Shown here one piece after another: positions 1 through 6,290 of a stretch of 64,000 bases of DNA; the first letter of the stretch is position 1, and each line of letters opens with the position of its first letter. Under the pieces are notes generated by a model. The model did no database searches and was not told where the DNA came from. It worked only from the letters and a program-made list of their open reading frames with translations. The stretch is taken from positions 1 through 64,000 of the forward strand of contig DASVRP010000009.1 of the NCBI GenBank assembly GCA_036388555.1. Direction: 5' to 3'. A program made the translations under genes and the position numbers. The DNA comes from UBA4665 sp036388555. GTDB taxonomy: Bacteria; Patescibacteriota; Saccharimonadia; Saccharimonadales; UBA4665.

Positions 1-59
1 AGGGCCTGGGCAAGCCAGGCATATTGTGCCGCAGTTAAAAAGAACGTAGCATGTTTCAT
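1..59 (-). CDS. N-terminal fragment of an unidentified protein, cut by the window edge
   Basis: An ATG at 59 on the minus strand opens a frame that stays open for 19 codons to the left edge, beginning MKHATFFLTAAQYAWLAQA. A strong Shine-Dalgarno site (GAGGAGG) lies about 8 bases upstream, which is the main reason to believe it. The start is hydrophobic and may be a signal or membrane segment. Too little is present to name a family. It shares the orientation of the other small genes in the tRNA-Lys-associated array. Confidence 0.5.
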   Translation of the reverse strand, partial: MKHATFFLTAAQYAWLAQA

Positions 60-101
60 GGGTAGCACCTCCTCTTGTTTAAGCGCAAAGGTATGCTACC
101 C
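60..101 (-). promoter_or_regulatory. Hairpin flanking the ribosome-binding site of the left-edge gene
   Basis: An 8-bp inverted repeat, GGGTAGCA at 60-67 and TGCTACCC at 94-101, flanks a 26-base loop. Read on the minus strand, one arm ends directly at the start codon and the Shine-Dalgarno GAGGAGG lies in the loop beside it, so folding could limit ribosome access. On the plus strand the second arm is followed by a T run, so it could equally be a terminator for a plus-strand transcript; no plus-strand gene is visible upstream. Confidence 0.4.
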
Positions 102-133
102 GTTTTTTGTGGTATGGGCTGTGAGTTTTGAAA

Positions 134-295
134 CTAGTTAATAGTATCTACATATTCGACAAATTCTTTTTGTCGCTGTTCAAGTGAAGTGCTGTTTGTT
201 GTGTTTGACTTTTGAGTGCTAAGAAAATACGAACCGAGTGCAGCAGCTGTAATAATCAGGAGGGTTGCTAGAATGTACTTATACTTTGGTTTCAT
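134..295 (-). CDS. Small single-span membrane protein
   Basis: A 53-residue protein starting MKPKYKYILATLLIITAA: a short basic N-terminus, one hydrophobic segment (about residues 7-24) and a polar Ser/Thr/Asn/Gln-rich tail. The frame is open further upstream, but that extension runs through a tRNA-like repeat (364-388) and reads as non-coding, so the internal ATG at 295 was chosen. It resembles the gene at 3289-3513 in size and layout (short basic start, one span, charged tail). Family and function unknown; a cassette in the tRNA-Lys array. Confidence 0.5.
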   Translation of the reverse strand: MKPKYKYILATLLIITAAALGSYFLSTQKSNTTNSTSLEQRQKEFVEYVDTIN

Positions 296-363
296 CGTAA
301 CCCAGTATAACAGGGCAACAAATAAACTTCTGAGAATGGAAGTCTTTTGATGAAGCTTATGCG

Positions 364-388
364 TGGAGGTTCTGGAGGACTTGATTCC
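364..388 (-). repeat. Degenerate copy of the tRNA-Lys 3' end (att-like)
   Basis: TGGAGG, then TTCTGGAGG, ACTTGA and TCC align with the 3' end of tRNA-Lys as it reads on the plus strand at 3904-3930 (TGGAGGGCCAGGAGG, ACTCGA, CC), with a few substitutions and one missing base. A weak hairpin with AACTTC and GAAGT arms lies about 20 bases to the left, where the terminator lies relative to the real tRNA. This is the most distant of the visible copies. Confidence 0.45.
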
Positions 389-439
389 GCCCACTCTCGC
401 CATAGTTAGTCTTGCTGGAAATGGTTTAACCTCAGGACT

Positions 440-991
440 CTATTTATTTGCTAGCTCAACAGCTGCCACAACTGAATTGTAATAGGCCTCACCATGGGGA
501 ACAAACTGACTGCTTGAGAAGCTTGTCTTAAAGGTGTCCAGTGACACCCATTCTACTGATTCAAGCTCTGATGTCTGTAGCGTAAGAGGTGTGTCTTCTG
601 ATAGCTCCAGGAGATATAGCCATTGGAATTCATTCTCTCTGGATCCATTATCTGTAATCAGATATGCCCTGAATACCCCGAAGCATCTTAGCTGTTTTTT
701 GTCCGCAGTTAGCCCGATTTCTTCTACGGTTTCACGGAGGGCAGTAGTCAAGGGATCCTCGCCAAGGTCGATATGTCCTGCTGCTGAAATGTCATAACGA
801 TTAGGCCACGTACGCTTATCAGCTGCTCGTTTCTGGACGAGTATTTCTATATTGCCGTCTTGGGTGCTCCGCCAAATCCAGACATGTGAAGCACCATGCA
901 GCAGCCCCTTGCTGAAGGTGTCGTCCTTGGTTGCTCCTTCGCCCTCAAGCGCACAGCCTTGCTCATCGTACAATTGCCAGAGTTCATCCAT
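440..991 (-). CDS. Nudix hydrolase
   Basis: A 183-residue protein with a complete Nudix box at about residues 72-94: G, five residues, E, then the REtvEEiG signature that binds the metal ions hydrolysing a nucleoside diphosphate linked to another moiety. The preceding segment (WPNRYDISAAGHIDLGE) resembles the YfcD/IPP-isomerase-like branch, so the substrate could be an isoprenoid-type or nucleotide diphosphate; the sequence does not decide. The ATG at 991 was preferred to a TTG at 997 because it sits against the TGA of the upstream gene (TGATCATG), implying translational coupling with the deoxyribosyltransferase-like gene. Confidence 0.85.
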   Translation of the reverse strand: MDELWQLYDEQGCALEGEGATKDDTFSKGLLHGASHVWIWRSTQDGNIEILVQKRAADKRTWPNRYDISAAGHIDLGEDPLTTALRETVEEIGLTADKKQLRCFGVFRAYLITDNGSRENEFQWLYLLELSEDTPLTLQTSELESVEWVSLDTFKTSFSSSQFVPHGEAYYNSVVAAVELANK

Positions 992-993
992 GA

Positions 994-1434
994 TCAATTA
1001 GCTCCCAGCCATTCCTGAAGTGCTCGAATATCGGGAAATACCTTGTCAAAGATGCAGTATAAGGTCTCGGTTTTCTCCGGCTTACCGATGGCATAGCATG
1101 TTTTGCCCATTCCATATGCAACTCCTGCTTCAATATGTCCGGCTATACCAGCAGGAAACACCAGCAGGAAGTTGGCTGAATTCCTCTCTCCATGTATGTC
1201 ATTTTCAAAGATTTTTCGGATCATTGGGTCATTCTGGGCCATGGTCTCCGAAGCCAGCATCGAAGCTTCTATGTCCTCCTGGCTGTCTGCATTGAACGAA
1301 AGCTTTTCATCTTCGTATGTATTCTCGATAAAGCAGTAGGCGGTCCTGCCACTGGCCCTCACCGCATCAAGCACTGGCCTTATATTGTCCTTATTCCGCC
1401 AGCGTCCAGCGATGAAGAAATCGTATTTTACCAT
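994..1434 (-). CDS. Nucleoside 2-deoxyribosyltransferase-like protein
   Basis: A 146-residue protein with the order expected of this fold: N-terminal FFIAGRWRNKD, and a C-terminal FLLVFPAGIAGHIEAGVAYGMGK stretch split here by its key residues, where the Glu of HIEAGVA is the candidate nucleophile and GMGK precedes a final strand. Such enzymes exchange or hydrolyse the base of a deoxynucleoside or nucleotide. It is directly followed by, and nearly overlaps, the Nudix gene, suggesting a nucleotide-salvage or clean-up pair. A TATGAT box lies exactly six bases before the ATG, so the transcript is probably leaderless. Confidence 0.7.
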   Translation of the reverse strand: MVKYDFFIAGRWRNKDNIRPVLDAVRASGRTAYCFIENTYEDEKLSFNADSQEDIEASMLASETMAQNDPMIRKIFENDIHGERNSANFLLVFPAGIAGHIEAGVAYGMGKTCYAIGKPEKTETLYCIFDKVFPDIRALQEWLGAN

Positions 1435-1546
1435 GGAACTATCATAGCAAATAATTAGTTGGCCGTGGGTATCGTCGGATCGGGACTGATTAATCTAGCC
1501 ATCGTAGACGTACTTGGAACTTTTATCAGTCAGCCTGAGCGGTAAG

Positions 1547-2110
1547 CTATCTATAGACTTGCGAATGAATAAACGCATTTACACTCTGAGCAATGCTGCC
1601 GCTATTGTCAATAACGAGAGAGGGTAGATTGTACTTATCGGTTAGTACATTAAATAATTTCTCGGTCTCCTGCTGGTATTTTTGTAGTAGTTCGAGTTTT
1701 TGTCTATTATTGATGTTGCTAGGGAATAATGCCCTGTCTTTGCCGATATCCTGTTCGATTCTTGACAAGGTGATGGAAGGTTCGGCGTGTACGAGCACTA
1801 GTACGTCATACCTGGCAATCCAGTCACCATCTCTCCGTACGATATTTCCATTTGTGAGGTTCATGATATGCGTATCGAGCAGAAAAGGTTTGTCGCCGTA
1901 GTCAGTGGCAAGGTTAGTTGCCGTTTCGCCCCATCTTTCCAGTACGTCATCCTGATTCATTGCGCGTAAGGCTGAATAGTCACCTGGAATTTCTAGATAA
2001 TTCATTAATTCACTCGTTCCATGAATGATGTCGATATCTGTCTTATCTGAGATTGCTTTAAGGAGGCTGGTTTTGCCAGAGCCATTTACACCGACGACGT
2101 AGTAATGCAT
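1547..2110 (-). CDS. P-loop NTPase, adenylate-kinase-like or AAA type
   Basis: A 187-residue protein with a Walker A motif near the N-terminus (GVNGSGKTS, residues 7-15) and a hydrophobic strand DVLVLVHAEP placed like a Walker B/nucleotide-kinase core. An arginine-bearing region (SRIEQDIGKDR) could form the lid. This layout fits the archaeal-type adenylate kinase or a small nucleotide kinase, but the substrate cannot be read. TACAAT lies seven bases before the ATG (leaderless type). Composition is AT-richer than in folD and murD, consistent with accessory origin. Confidence 0.65.
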   Translation of the reverse strand: MHYYVVGVNGSGKTSLLKAISDKTDIDIIHGTSELMNYLEIPGDYSALRAMNQDDVLERWGETATNLATDYGDKPFLLDTHIMNLTNGNIVRRDGDWIARYDVLVLVHAEPSITLSRIEQDIGKDRALFPSNINNRQKLELLQKYQQETEKLFNVLTDKYNLPSLVIDNSGSIAQSVNAFIHSQVYR

Positions 2111-2152
2111 GTAGTCTATTGTAGCTATTGATCGTTAAAACAAAAGGTCTCT

Positions 2153-2225
2153 GATGACTCGGATTGTCACCGGCAATCCTCATCCGTCCCCACCAATACA
2201 AAAATGTAGTGTGTCGACGGCTCGA
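2153..2225. repeat. Degenerate repeat, partner of 3785-3849
   Basis: This stretch between two minus-strand genes matches 3785-3849 over nearly its whole length with scattered substitutions: both contain ACTCGGATTG, CACCGGCAAT and GTGTCGACGGCTCGA. Inside it GGATTG and CAATCC form a small hairpin. The last part resembles the T-arm of tRNA-Lys in inverted orientation. It is non-coding and lies 6 bases from the end of the kinase gene at 2232. Confidence 0.6.
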
Positions 2226-2231
2226 TCGGTA

Positions 2232-2747
2232 CTATAATCCAGAATCAGACAGTATTGTAGCGACTGTGTCATCAATGGAGGATGTTTCGGAAATAATCTG
2301 CTCGGTAAATGTATCTGATATACGTGACGCTGGATACCATTCGCGCATGTCCTCTTCGGTAAAACCGCTACCTTGTGTAATTGTACGGGTTGCGTGTCGC
2401 TTGACGGTCTCTTCAAAACTAATATCAAAGTAGTACAAGAAGTTGTTGTCTGGGTGAGCGGCAAATATGTCTTCTAGTACTTTGTCATAAGATGTAACGC
2501 CCAGTATTCCCTCGAGTATTACATCGTATCCGTCGGCAAGCGCTATGATAGTGTCGCTCTTAATCATCTTATGTATCGTGGCAGAGTTTGCCTTACCACC
2601 ACCGCCCGCCGGCTTAAATATAAAGCGGTAATGATCCTGTTCTATAAGTGCTGCCTTCTTCTGGGCATTTTCAAACAGGATCTTCGAGATGGTACTCTTT
2701 CCGGAGCCAGATGGACCCCTCAGTATGATTAGTTTGGGTTGGTGCAT
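2232..2747 (-). CDS. Zeta-toxin/AAA_33-type small-molecule kinase
   Basis: A 171-residue P-loop protein: Walker A GPSGSGKST at residues 11-19, followed by ALIEQDHYR, the place where zeta-toxin and chloramphenicol-phosphotransferase-like kinases bind substrate, and a lid-like KRHATRT segment. Members phosphorylate small molecules, for example sugars, nucleotides or antibiotics; free-standing examples are often annotated zeta toxin without any toxin role. No antitoxin-like partner is visible beside it. TATGAT lies seven bases before the ATG. The gene ends almost against the repeat at 2153-2225. Confidence 0.75.
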   Translation of the reverse strand: MHQPKLIILRGPSGSGKSTISKILFENAQKKAALIEQDHYRFIFKPAGGGGKANSATIHKMIKSDTIIALADGYDVILEGILGVTSYDKVLEDIFAAHPDNNFLYYFDISFEETVKRHATRTITQGSGFTEEDMREWYPASRISDTFTEQIISETSSIDDTVATILSDSGL

Positions 2748-2798
2748 GGGTTATATCATAACAAAAAGACTTCAGAAGAAGTCTTATAATGCTTTTGC

Positions 2799-2834
2799 TT
2801 GGAGGGTCATACCTTTATGCAAGCCAGGAGGGGC
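2799..2834 (-). repeat. Interrupted copy of the tRNA-Lys 3' end (att-like)
   Basis: TGGAGGG at 2799-2805 and GCCAGGAGGGG at 2823-2833 are the two halves of the tRNA-Lys 3' end with about 17 bases inserted between them. To the left at 2765-2785 is a hairpin (AAGACTTC and GAAGTCTT) like those beside the other copies. The hairpin-then-tRNA-end order repeats that of 3665-3725 and of the real tRNA. Confidence 0.4.
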
Positions 2835-2876
2835 GGCTAAGAGGACAACAGCTACTATTAAGGTCTCGATTCGGGA

Positions 2877-3185
2877 TTAGGCGGCCCAGCTGCGGATGAG
2901 CGCTACCTTATCTTTGGATTTAGTAATCTGATAGCCGATGAAGTTGTATTCTTGCGTGACGACAGTGTCGTATTCCGGGAATACCTTTTCGACAAAGGCT
3001 TCACGCTTGTCTTCGTCAAGTTTCTCAAATTCCTTGAGCTGTTCGGGGCTCATACTGCCTATGACCTTCGTTCCAACCCTGATTTCCAGTTCCTCATCTA
3101 TAATGTCGAGCAATTCGTCGGCCTCTTTTTCGCCTGTAGTGATCACGCCTAGTCCTGTCAGCCAATTTTCATCAATGTCTACCAT
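2877..3185 (-). CDS. Small acidic DUF5663-like protein
   Basis: A 102-residue acidic protein without a signal peptide. The segment EELEIRVGTKVIGSMSPEQL followed by KEFEKL resembles the short helical DUF5663 domain common in Patescibacteria, whose members read 'ELRVG..L...LS.EQL.EFE'. The role of that domain is not known to me. The start has an upstream AAAGGGAGC that could serve as a Shine-Dalgarno site. It lies between two tRNA-Lys-derived repeats and so would be a separate cassette together with the membrane protein at 3289-3513. Confidence 0.65.
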   Translation of the reverse strand: MVDIDENWLTGLGVITTGEKEADELLDIIDEELEIRVGTKVIGSMSPEQLKEFEKLDEDKREAFVEKVFPEYDTVVTQEYNFIGYQITKSKDKVALIRSWAA

Positions 3186-3288
3186 GATTGCTCCCTTTGG
3201 CTCATATGATAGCAGATAATGGGCTCTTCGGAAGGGCTATCATAGACTCTGTTGGAACTATAATTGAAGCAAGGTCAGGGAAATCTGC

Positions 3289-3513
3289 CTATTCCTGGAT
3301 GACGCTCTTGTATCTTATGTGCTGGCGGTACAATTCAGGATTCTGACAATAAACGTCAGTTTTTCGCACGTCGGCAGTCATGTGACAGTATTTGGCTTTG
3401 ATTTCCCTATCAGTTAAATGCTCGTTGCCCTTATTGATGTTCAAAAATGTTAATATGCTTGCTGCTATTGTTGCTAACAATATGAGAACAATAACAATGT
3501 TTTTCTTATTCAT
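3289..3513 (-). CDS. Small membrane-anchored protein
   Basis: A 74-residue protein beginning MNKKNIVIVLILLATIAAS, with one membrane segment at about residues 5-22 and a charged, presumably extracytoplasmic tail containing two Cys (KYCHMTADVRKTDVYCQNP). The open frame extends upstream but through the tRNA-derived repeat region, so the ATG at 3513, preceded by GAGGA, is taken as the start. No family recognised. Layout resembles that of 134-295. Confidence 0.55.
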   Translation of the reverse strand: MNKKNIVIVLILLATIAASILTFLNINKGNEHLTDREIKAKYCHMTADVRKTDVYCQNPELYRQHIRYKSVIQE

Positions 3514-3566
3514 TTCCTCACTATAACAAAAGACTTCAAATGAATGAGGTCTACATTCCTTATTCT

Positions 3567-3582
3567 TGGAAGGCCAGGAGGC
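3567..3582 (-). repeat. Short copy of the tRNA-Lys 3' end (att-like)
   Basis: TGGAAGGCCAGGAGG differs by one base from the corresponding tRNA-Lys end (TGGAGGGCCAGGAGG). About 30 bases to the left, AAGACTTCA and TGAGGTCT form an imperfect hairpin, as beside the other copies. The bases to the right (CGCAGCGCACG onward, to about 3660) are non-coding and carry no gene that I can support. Confidence 0.5.
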
Positions 3583-3664
3583 GCAGCGCACGTTAATCCA
3601 GCCGTCCGCTGCGCCGGGGCCTGTGACTAACGACCGAACCCGTTCGTCAGTCATCTGACATGCC

Positions 3665-3725
3665 ATATAAAAACACCTATCGGCGAGGATAGGTGTTTTT
3701 ATATGGAGGGCCAGGAGGGACTCGA
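3665..3725 (-). repeat. Duplicated tRNA-Lys 3' end with its own terminator
   Basis: A palindromic hairpin (ATATAAAAACACCTATC ... GATAGGTGTTTTTATAT, 3665-3703) is followed by 22 bases identical to the 3' end of tRNA-Lys (3704-3725). The real tRNA at 3867-3925 has the same order, a different hairpin core but identical outer arms, and identity across the junction from about 3696 to 3725 versus 3896 to 3925. The rest of the tRNA is missing. This is the least decayed of the copies and shows what the repeat unit is. Confidence 0.75.
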
Positions 3726-3784
3726 GTCATCATTTCTCTTGCTCGGCAACGTGCCGCTTGCAGCGTCACGCTCGCAAGGCTGCT

Positions 3785-3849
3785 GATAACTCGGATTGCC
3801 ACCGGCAATTCTCGCCCGTCTCCACCCCCAAGGGGTGTCGACGGCTCGA
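3785..3849. repeat. Repeat matching 2153-2225, with an inverted tRNA T-arm fragment
   Basis: The first part matches 2153-2225 (ACTCGGATTG, CACCGGCAAT). The end, GGGTGTCGACGGCTCGAGTCC at 3832-3852 considered in pieces, resembles the variable loop and T-arm of tRNA-Lys read on the plus strand, opposite to the real tRNA. Together with 3704-3725 this makes an imperfect inverted arrangement of tRNA pieces about 150 bases long. No protein gene is supported between 3514 and 3903. Confidence 0.55.
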
Positions 3850-3866
3850 GTCCGCTCGCTCATGCC

Positions 3867-3903
3867 ATATAAAAAGCCCCAGCATGCACTGGGACTTTTT
3901 ATA
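3867..3903 (-). terminator. Terminator of tRNA-Lys
   Basis: Downstream of the tRNA on the minus strand lies a near-perfect hairpin with arms ATATAAAAAG(T)CCCAG and CTGGG(G)CTTTTTATAT around a short loop. The A/T arms give T runs in both directions. It directly abuts the CCA end. Confidence 0.8.
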
Positions 3904-3980
3904 TGGAGGGCCAGGAGGGACTCGAACCCTCGACACCCTGCTTAAGAGGCAGGTGCTCTAACCGGCTGAGCTACTGGCCC
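3904..3980 (-). tRNA. tRNA-Lys (anticodon CTT)
   Basis: A complete 77-base cloverleaf on the minus strand: acceptor GGGCCAG pairing with CTGGCCC, a D-arm with GCTC and GAGC, anticodon stem CCTGC/GCAGG closing the loop CTCTTAA with anticodon CTT (lysine, AAG codon), a T-arm GAGGG-TTCGAGT-CCCTC, discriminator T and an encoded CCA. Pieces of this gene are scattered on both sides, which suggests it serves as an integration or recombination target. Confidence 0.95.
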
Positions 3981-4037
3981 GGGTAGATTATTGTTTTTTT
4001 GAGGTACATCTCAAGAATCGGCTCTGCGACAGCCGGC

Positions 4038-4097
4038 CAGAGCACGGGTGCTCTTATTCCGACTTGCTGCTGCGCAGCGGGGCTGAGCTACTGGCCC
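4038..4097 (-). pseudogene. tRNA-Lys-like remnant upstream of tRNA-Lys
   Basis: Read on the minus strand from 4097, GGGGCCAGTAGCTCAGCC repeats the first 17 bases of tRNA-Lys and then diverges. The element closes with CTGGCC at about 4038-4043, which can pair with its own 5' end, so it looks like a shrunken, decayed tRNA without a usable anticodon arm. It lies 116 bases upstream of the real gene. Confidence 0.5.
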
Positions 4098-4098
4098 C

Positions 4099-4145
4099 TA
4101 AATATGCTAGTAGCATATTTTGTAGACGCGAGCGAAGCGTCTTTT
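4099..4145. other. Two small hairpins between tRNA-Lys and folD
   Basis: AAATATGCTAGTAGCATATTT (4099-4119) is a near-perfect palindrome. GACGC and GCGTC (4124-4140) form a second hairpin followed by TTTTG. They sit between divergent transcription of tRNA-Lys and folD. Role unknown; the second could terminate a short plus-strand transcript. Confidence 0.35.
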
Positions 4146-4244
4146 GAATGTAGCAACGGTGTTACTTTAGCAAAATACCTCTGTTTTGGCAAGCCTTAAG
4201 GGTGCGGGGCGGGTTAGGAGGCCGTATCTGTTACAATTACTGCT

Positions 4245-5063
4245 ATGAAGATATTGGATGGCCGCGAACTGGCTGAATTTATTAAGGAACGGCAGGCCAA
4301 GCAGGTGCGGGCACTGCGGCAGGCTCATGGCACCGCGCCGAAGCTGGCTATTGTGGTGACTATCGAGCATCCGGCCATCGATGTCTATATGCGCATGAAG
4401 AACCGTTACGGCGGCGATATCTTGATCGACGTCGACATCCACCGTGTCAAGCAGTCAAAAGCGCTGCAGACGATCGCAGAGCTGAACGCCGACGATTCGG
4501 TGCACGGTATCATCGTGCAGCTGCCACTCGAGGATCCGGCTCAGACGGACGCTATCGTCGATGCAGTCGACCCTGCGAAGGATGTCGATGCGCTCGGTGC
4601 ACGGGCGGTGTACGACCCGGCGACCCCTATGGCGATATTATGGCTGCTGGCTGGATACAACGTCGAACTCCGGGGCAAACATGTCGTCCTGGTAGGCCGT
4701 GGCAAGCTGGTGGGTGCGCCACTGGAGCGGATGCTGCTGGCATCGGGCATCGACGTCGAAGTAGCTGACAGCAAGACGGCTGACCTGGCTGCAACCTGTC
4801 TGTCGGCGGACATCATCGTGACCGCGACCGGCCGGCCGGGACTTGTTACGTCGGATATGATCAAACAGGGCGCCGTCGTTGTCGATGCCGGTGTTGCCGG
4901 CGAGCAGGGGAAGACGGTTGGAGACTTGGACGCGGCTGTCTATGACCGCGACGATCTGACTATCACACCGACCAAAGGCGGCGTCGGTCCGCTGACGATA
5001 TGTGCGCTCTTCGACAACGTCATCCGGGCGGCCCGTGACGCAGCAGAAAAAAGAGCCGTATGA
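4245..5063 (+). CDS. folD: Bifunctional methylenetetrahydrofolate dehydrogenase/cyclohydrolase
   Basis: A 272-residue cytoplasmic enzyme interconverting 5,10-methylene-, methenyl- and 10-formyl-tetrahydrofolate with NADP. The catalytic Tyr-x-x-x-Lys is present (Y48, K52), as are the NADP-binding GRGKLVGAPL and the C-terminal GGVGPLT; the usual PGGVGP starts TKGGVGP here. It is slightly shorter than typical FolD (about 285) and the usual VGxxxAS stretch before the Tyr is altered to TIEHPAIDV, so activity should not be taken for granted. TACAAT lies seven bases before the ATG with no Shine-Dalgarno site at the usual distance. The stop overlaps the next start (ATGA), beginning a tight four-gene run to 6817. 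Confidence 0.9.
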   Translation: MKILDGRELAEFIKERQAKQVRALRQAHGTAPKLAIVVTIEHPAIDVYMRMKNRYGGDILIDVDIHRVKQSKALQTIAELNADDSVHGIIVQLPLEDPAQTDAIVDAVDPAKDVDALGARAVYDPATPMAILWLLAGYNVELRGKHVVLVGRGKLVGAPLERMLLASGIDVEVADSKTADLAATCLSADIIVTATGRPGLVTSDMIKQGAVVVDAGVAGEQGKTVGDLDAAVYDRDDLTITPTKGGVGPLTICALFDNVIRAARDAAEKRAV

Positions 5064-5644
5064 AGTCTACGCGGGACGAAATCCTCCAGACCTGCTTAGT
5101 GCCGTTTGAAGGGCCGCACGCAAGCGGCGTGGCATCAAATAACAAACTTGATTTTGAGCGTCTCCGGATGAATCCTGATGTGTATTGGCGCTTTGTAGCA
5201 GAAGCGAGCTGGCGGGCGCGCGAATACCGGAAGCTGGTAAGTTGTGAAAAGACCATAATCGTTCCCGTGCCTGATGGAGCAAATGTGCTGGGTGGGCACA
5301 TTGCCCGGAGCGTCGGCCTCTGCTGTCTCAAGCTTCGCAGGGGTGGGCAGCCTGGTGATATCGAATTTGGTTCTGGTGCCAGGGAAACACTTGAAAAGAG
5401 TGATCATGTGATACTGTTCGAGGACGTTACGACCACTAGGGGCAGCCTCCAACGGATGCTCGACATTGATCAAATAGGTGAAAAGGCCAAGGCGGTCATC
5501 GTAGGCTGGGAACGCGGCAATCCATCAGAGCGCCTGAGCCTGGGGGACATACCACTGCGGGCTGTCGTTGACGAATATGTGCCATTTGATCTTGAAGCGG
5601 ACGATGAAAGATGGGCTGTCGCGCATGAAAATCGGCGTATTTGA
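5060..5644 (+). CDS. Orotate-phosphoribosyltransferase-like PRTase
   Basis: A 194-residue type I phosphoribosyltransferase fold. The PRPP-binding loop VILFEDVTTTRGSL is at residues 117-130, and an upstream IIVPVPDGANVLGG strand-loop matches the diphosphate-binding segment. Orotate PRTases read VxxxEDxxTTGGS, so PyrE-like is the best guess, but the window holds no other pyrimidine genes and the protein may serve salvage. It overlaps folD by four bases and the next gene, murI, by 20 bases, so translation of all three is probably coupled. Confidence 0.7.
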   Translation: MKSTRDEILQTCLVPFEGPHASGVASNNKLDFERLRMNPDVYWRFVAEASWRAREYRKLVSCEKTIIVPVPDGANVLGGHIARSVGLCCLKLRRGGQPGDIEFGSGARETLEKSDHVILFEDVTTTRGSLQRMLDIDQIGEKAKAVIVGWERGNPSERLSLGDIPLRAVVDEYVPFDLEADDERWAVAHENRRI

Positions 5645-6290
5645 TTCCGGCGTCGGCGGACTGTCTGTCGCTCAAGCCATCAGTAAGGCTCTTCCTGAGC
5701 ATGAGGTACTGCTGCGCGAGGACAAGGAACATGTCCCCTACGGCATACGCACGCCGGAGCAGATATTCAGCTTCGTGGTACCGATTTTTGAGGAGATGAT
5801 ATCTGCAGGCTGTCAGATAATCGTCGTTGCATGCAACACCGTGTCGACGACGCTTATCACCCAGCTGAGAGCGCGGTTTCCAGATACGCCCCTCGTGGCC
5901 ATGGAGCCGATGGTCAAACCTGCCGTGTCGCTCACGAAATCTGGTGTCATCGCTGTCTGTGCCACGCCGGCGACGCTAGCCAGTCCGCGCTATCATTGGC
6001 TAAAGGAGACGTATGCGGCCGGCATCACCGTACTGGAACCGGATTGCGGTGATTGGGCTGCCATGATCGAACAAAGCAAGGTAGACGAGTCAAAAATCGC
6101 CGGACGCCTCGAAGCAGTACTCGCCGGACAGGCCGATGTCCTCGTACTCGGTTGTACCCATTATCACTGGATCGAAACCGAGATACGGCAGTTGGCTGCC
6201 GGCCGGGCGCTCGTGTTGCAGCCGGAACAAGCTGTCATAGCGGAGCTACGGCGGGTTATTACAACACGGACGACGGAGCTAGCATCATGA
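5625..6290 (+). CDS. murI: Glutamate racemase
   Basis: Makes D-glutamate for peptidoglycan. Aspartate/glutamate racemase signatures are complete: DSGVGG at residues 7-12, VPYG at 37-40, ACNT with the first catalytic Cys at 70, and GCTHYHW with the second Cys at 177. At 221 residues it is shorter than typical MurI (about 265), the loss being mainly between the two Cys. The frame is open further upstream, but the ATG at 5625 gives the canonical MKIGVFDSGVGG start. It overlaps the PRTase gene by 20 bases and couples to the reductase gene by ATGA. With murD nearby it supports a peptidoglycan wall. Confidence 0.9.
   Translation: MKIGVFDSGVGGLSVAQAISKALPEHEVLLREDKEHVPYGIRTPEQIFSFVVPIFEEMISAGCQIIVVACNTVSTTLITQLRARFPDTPLVAMEPMVKPAVSLTKSGVIAVCATPATLASPRYHWLKETYAAGITVLEPDCGDWAAMIEQSKVDESKIAGRLEAVLAGQADVLVLGCTHYHWIETEIRQLAAGRALVLQPEQAVIAELRRVITTRTTELAS

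Noticed and set aside
2232..2747. A toxin-antitoxin module around the zeta-toxin-like kinase
   Set aside because: No small antitoxin gene lies next to it; the upstream and downstream sequences are tRNA-derived repeats. The kinase fold alone does not make a toxin.
3758..3961. A plus-strand open frame overlapping tRNA-Lys
   Set aside because: It runs through the tRNA gene and the tRNA-derived repeats and has no ribosome-binding site or recognisable protein.
4245..5063. FolD as an inactive remnant because of its altered N-terminal motif
   Set aside because: The Tyr-Lys pair, NADP loop and C-terminal GGVGP motif are all present, so activity remains the better assumption.
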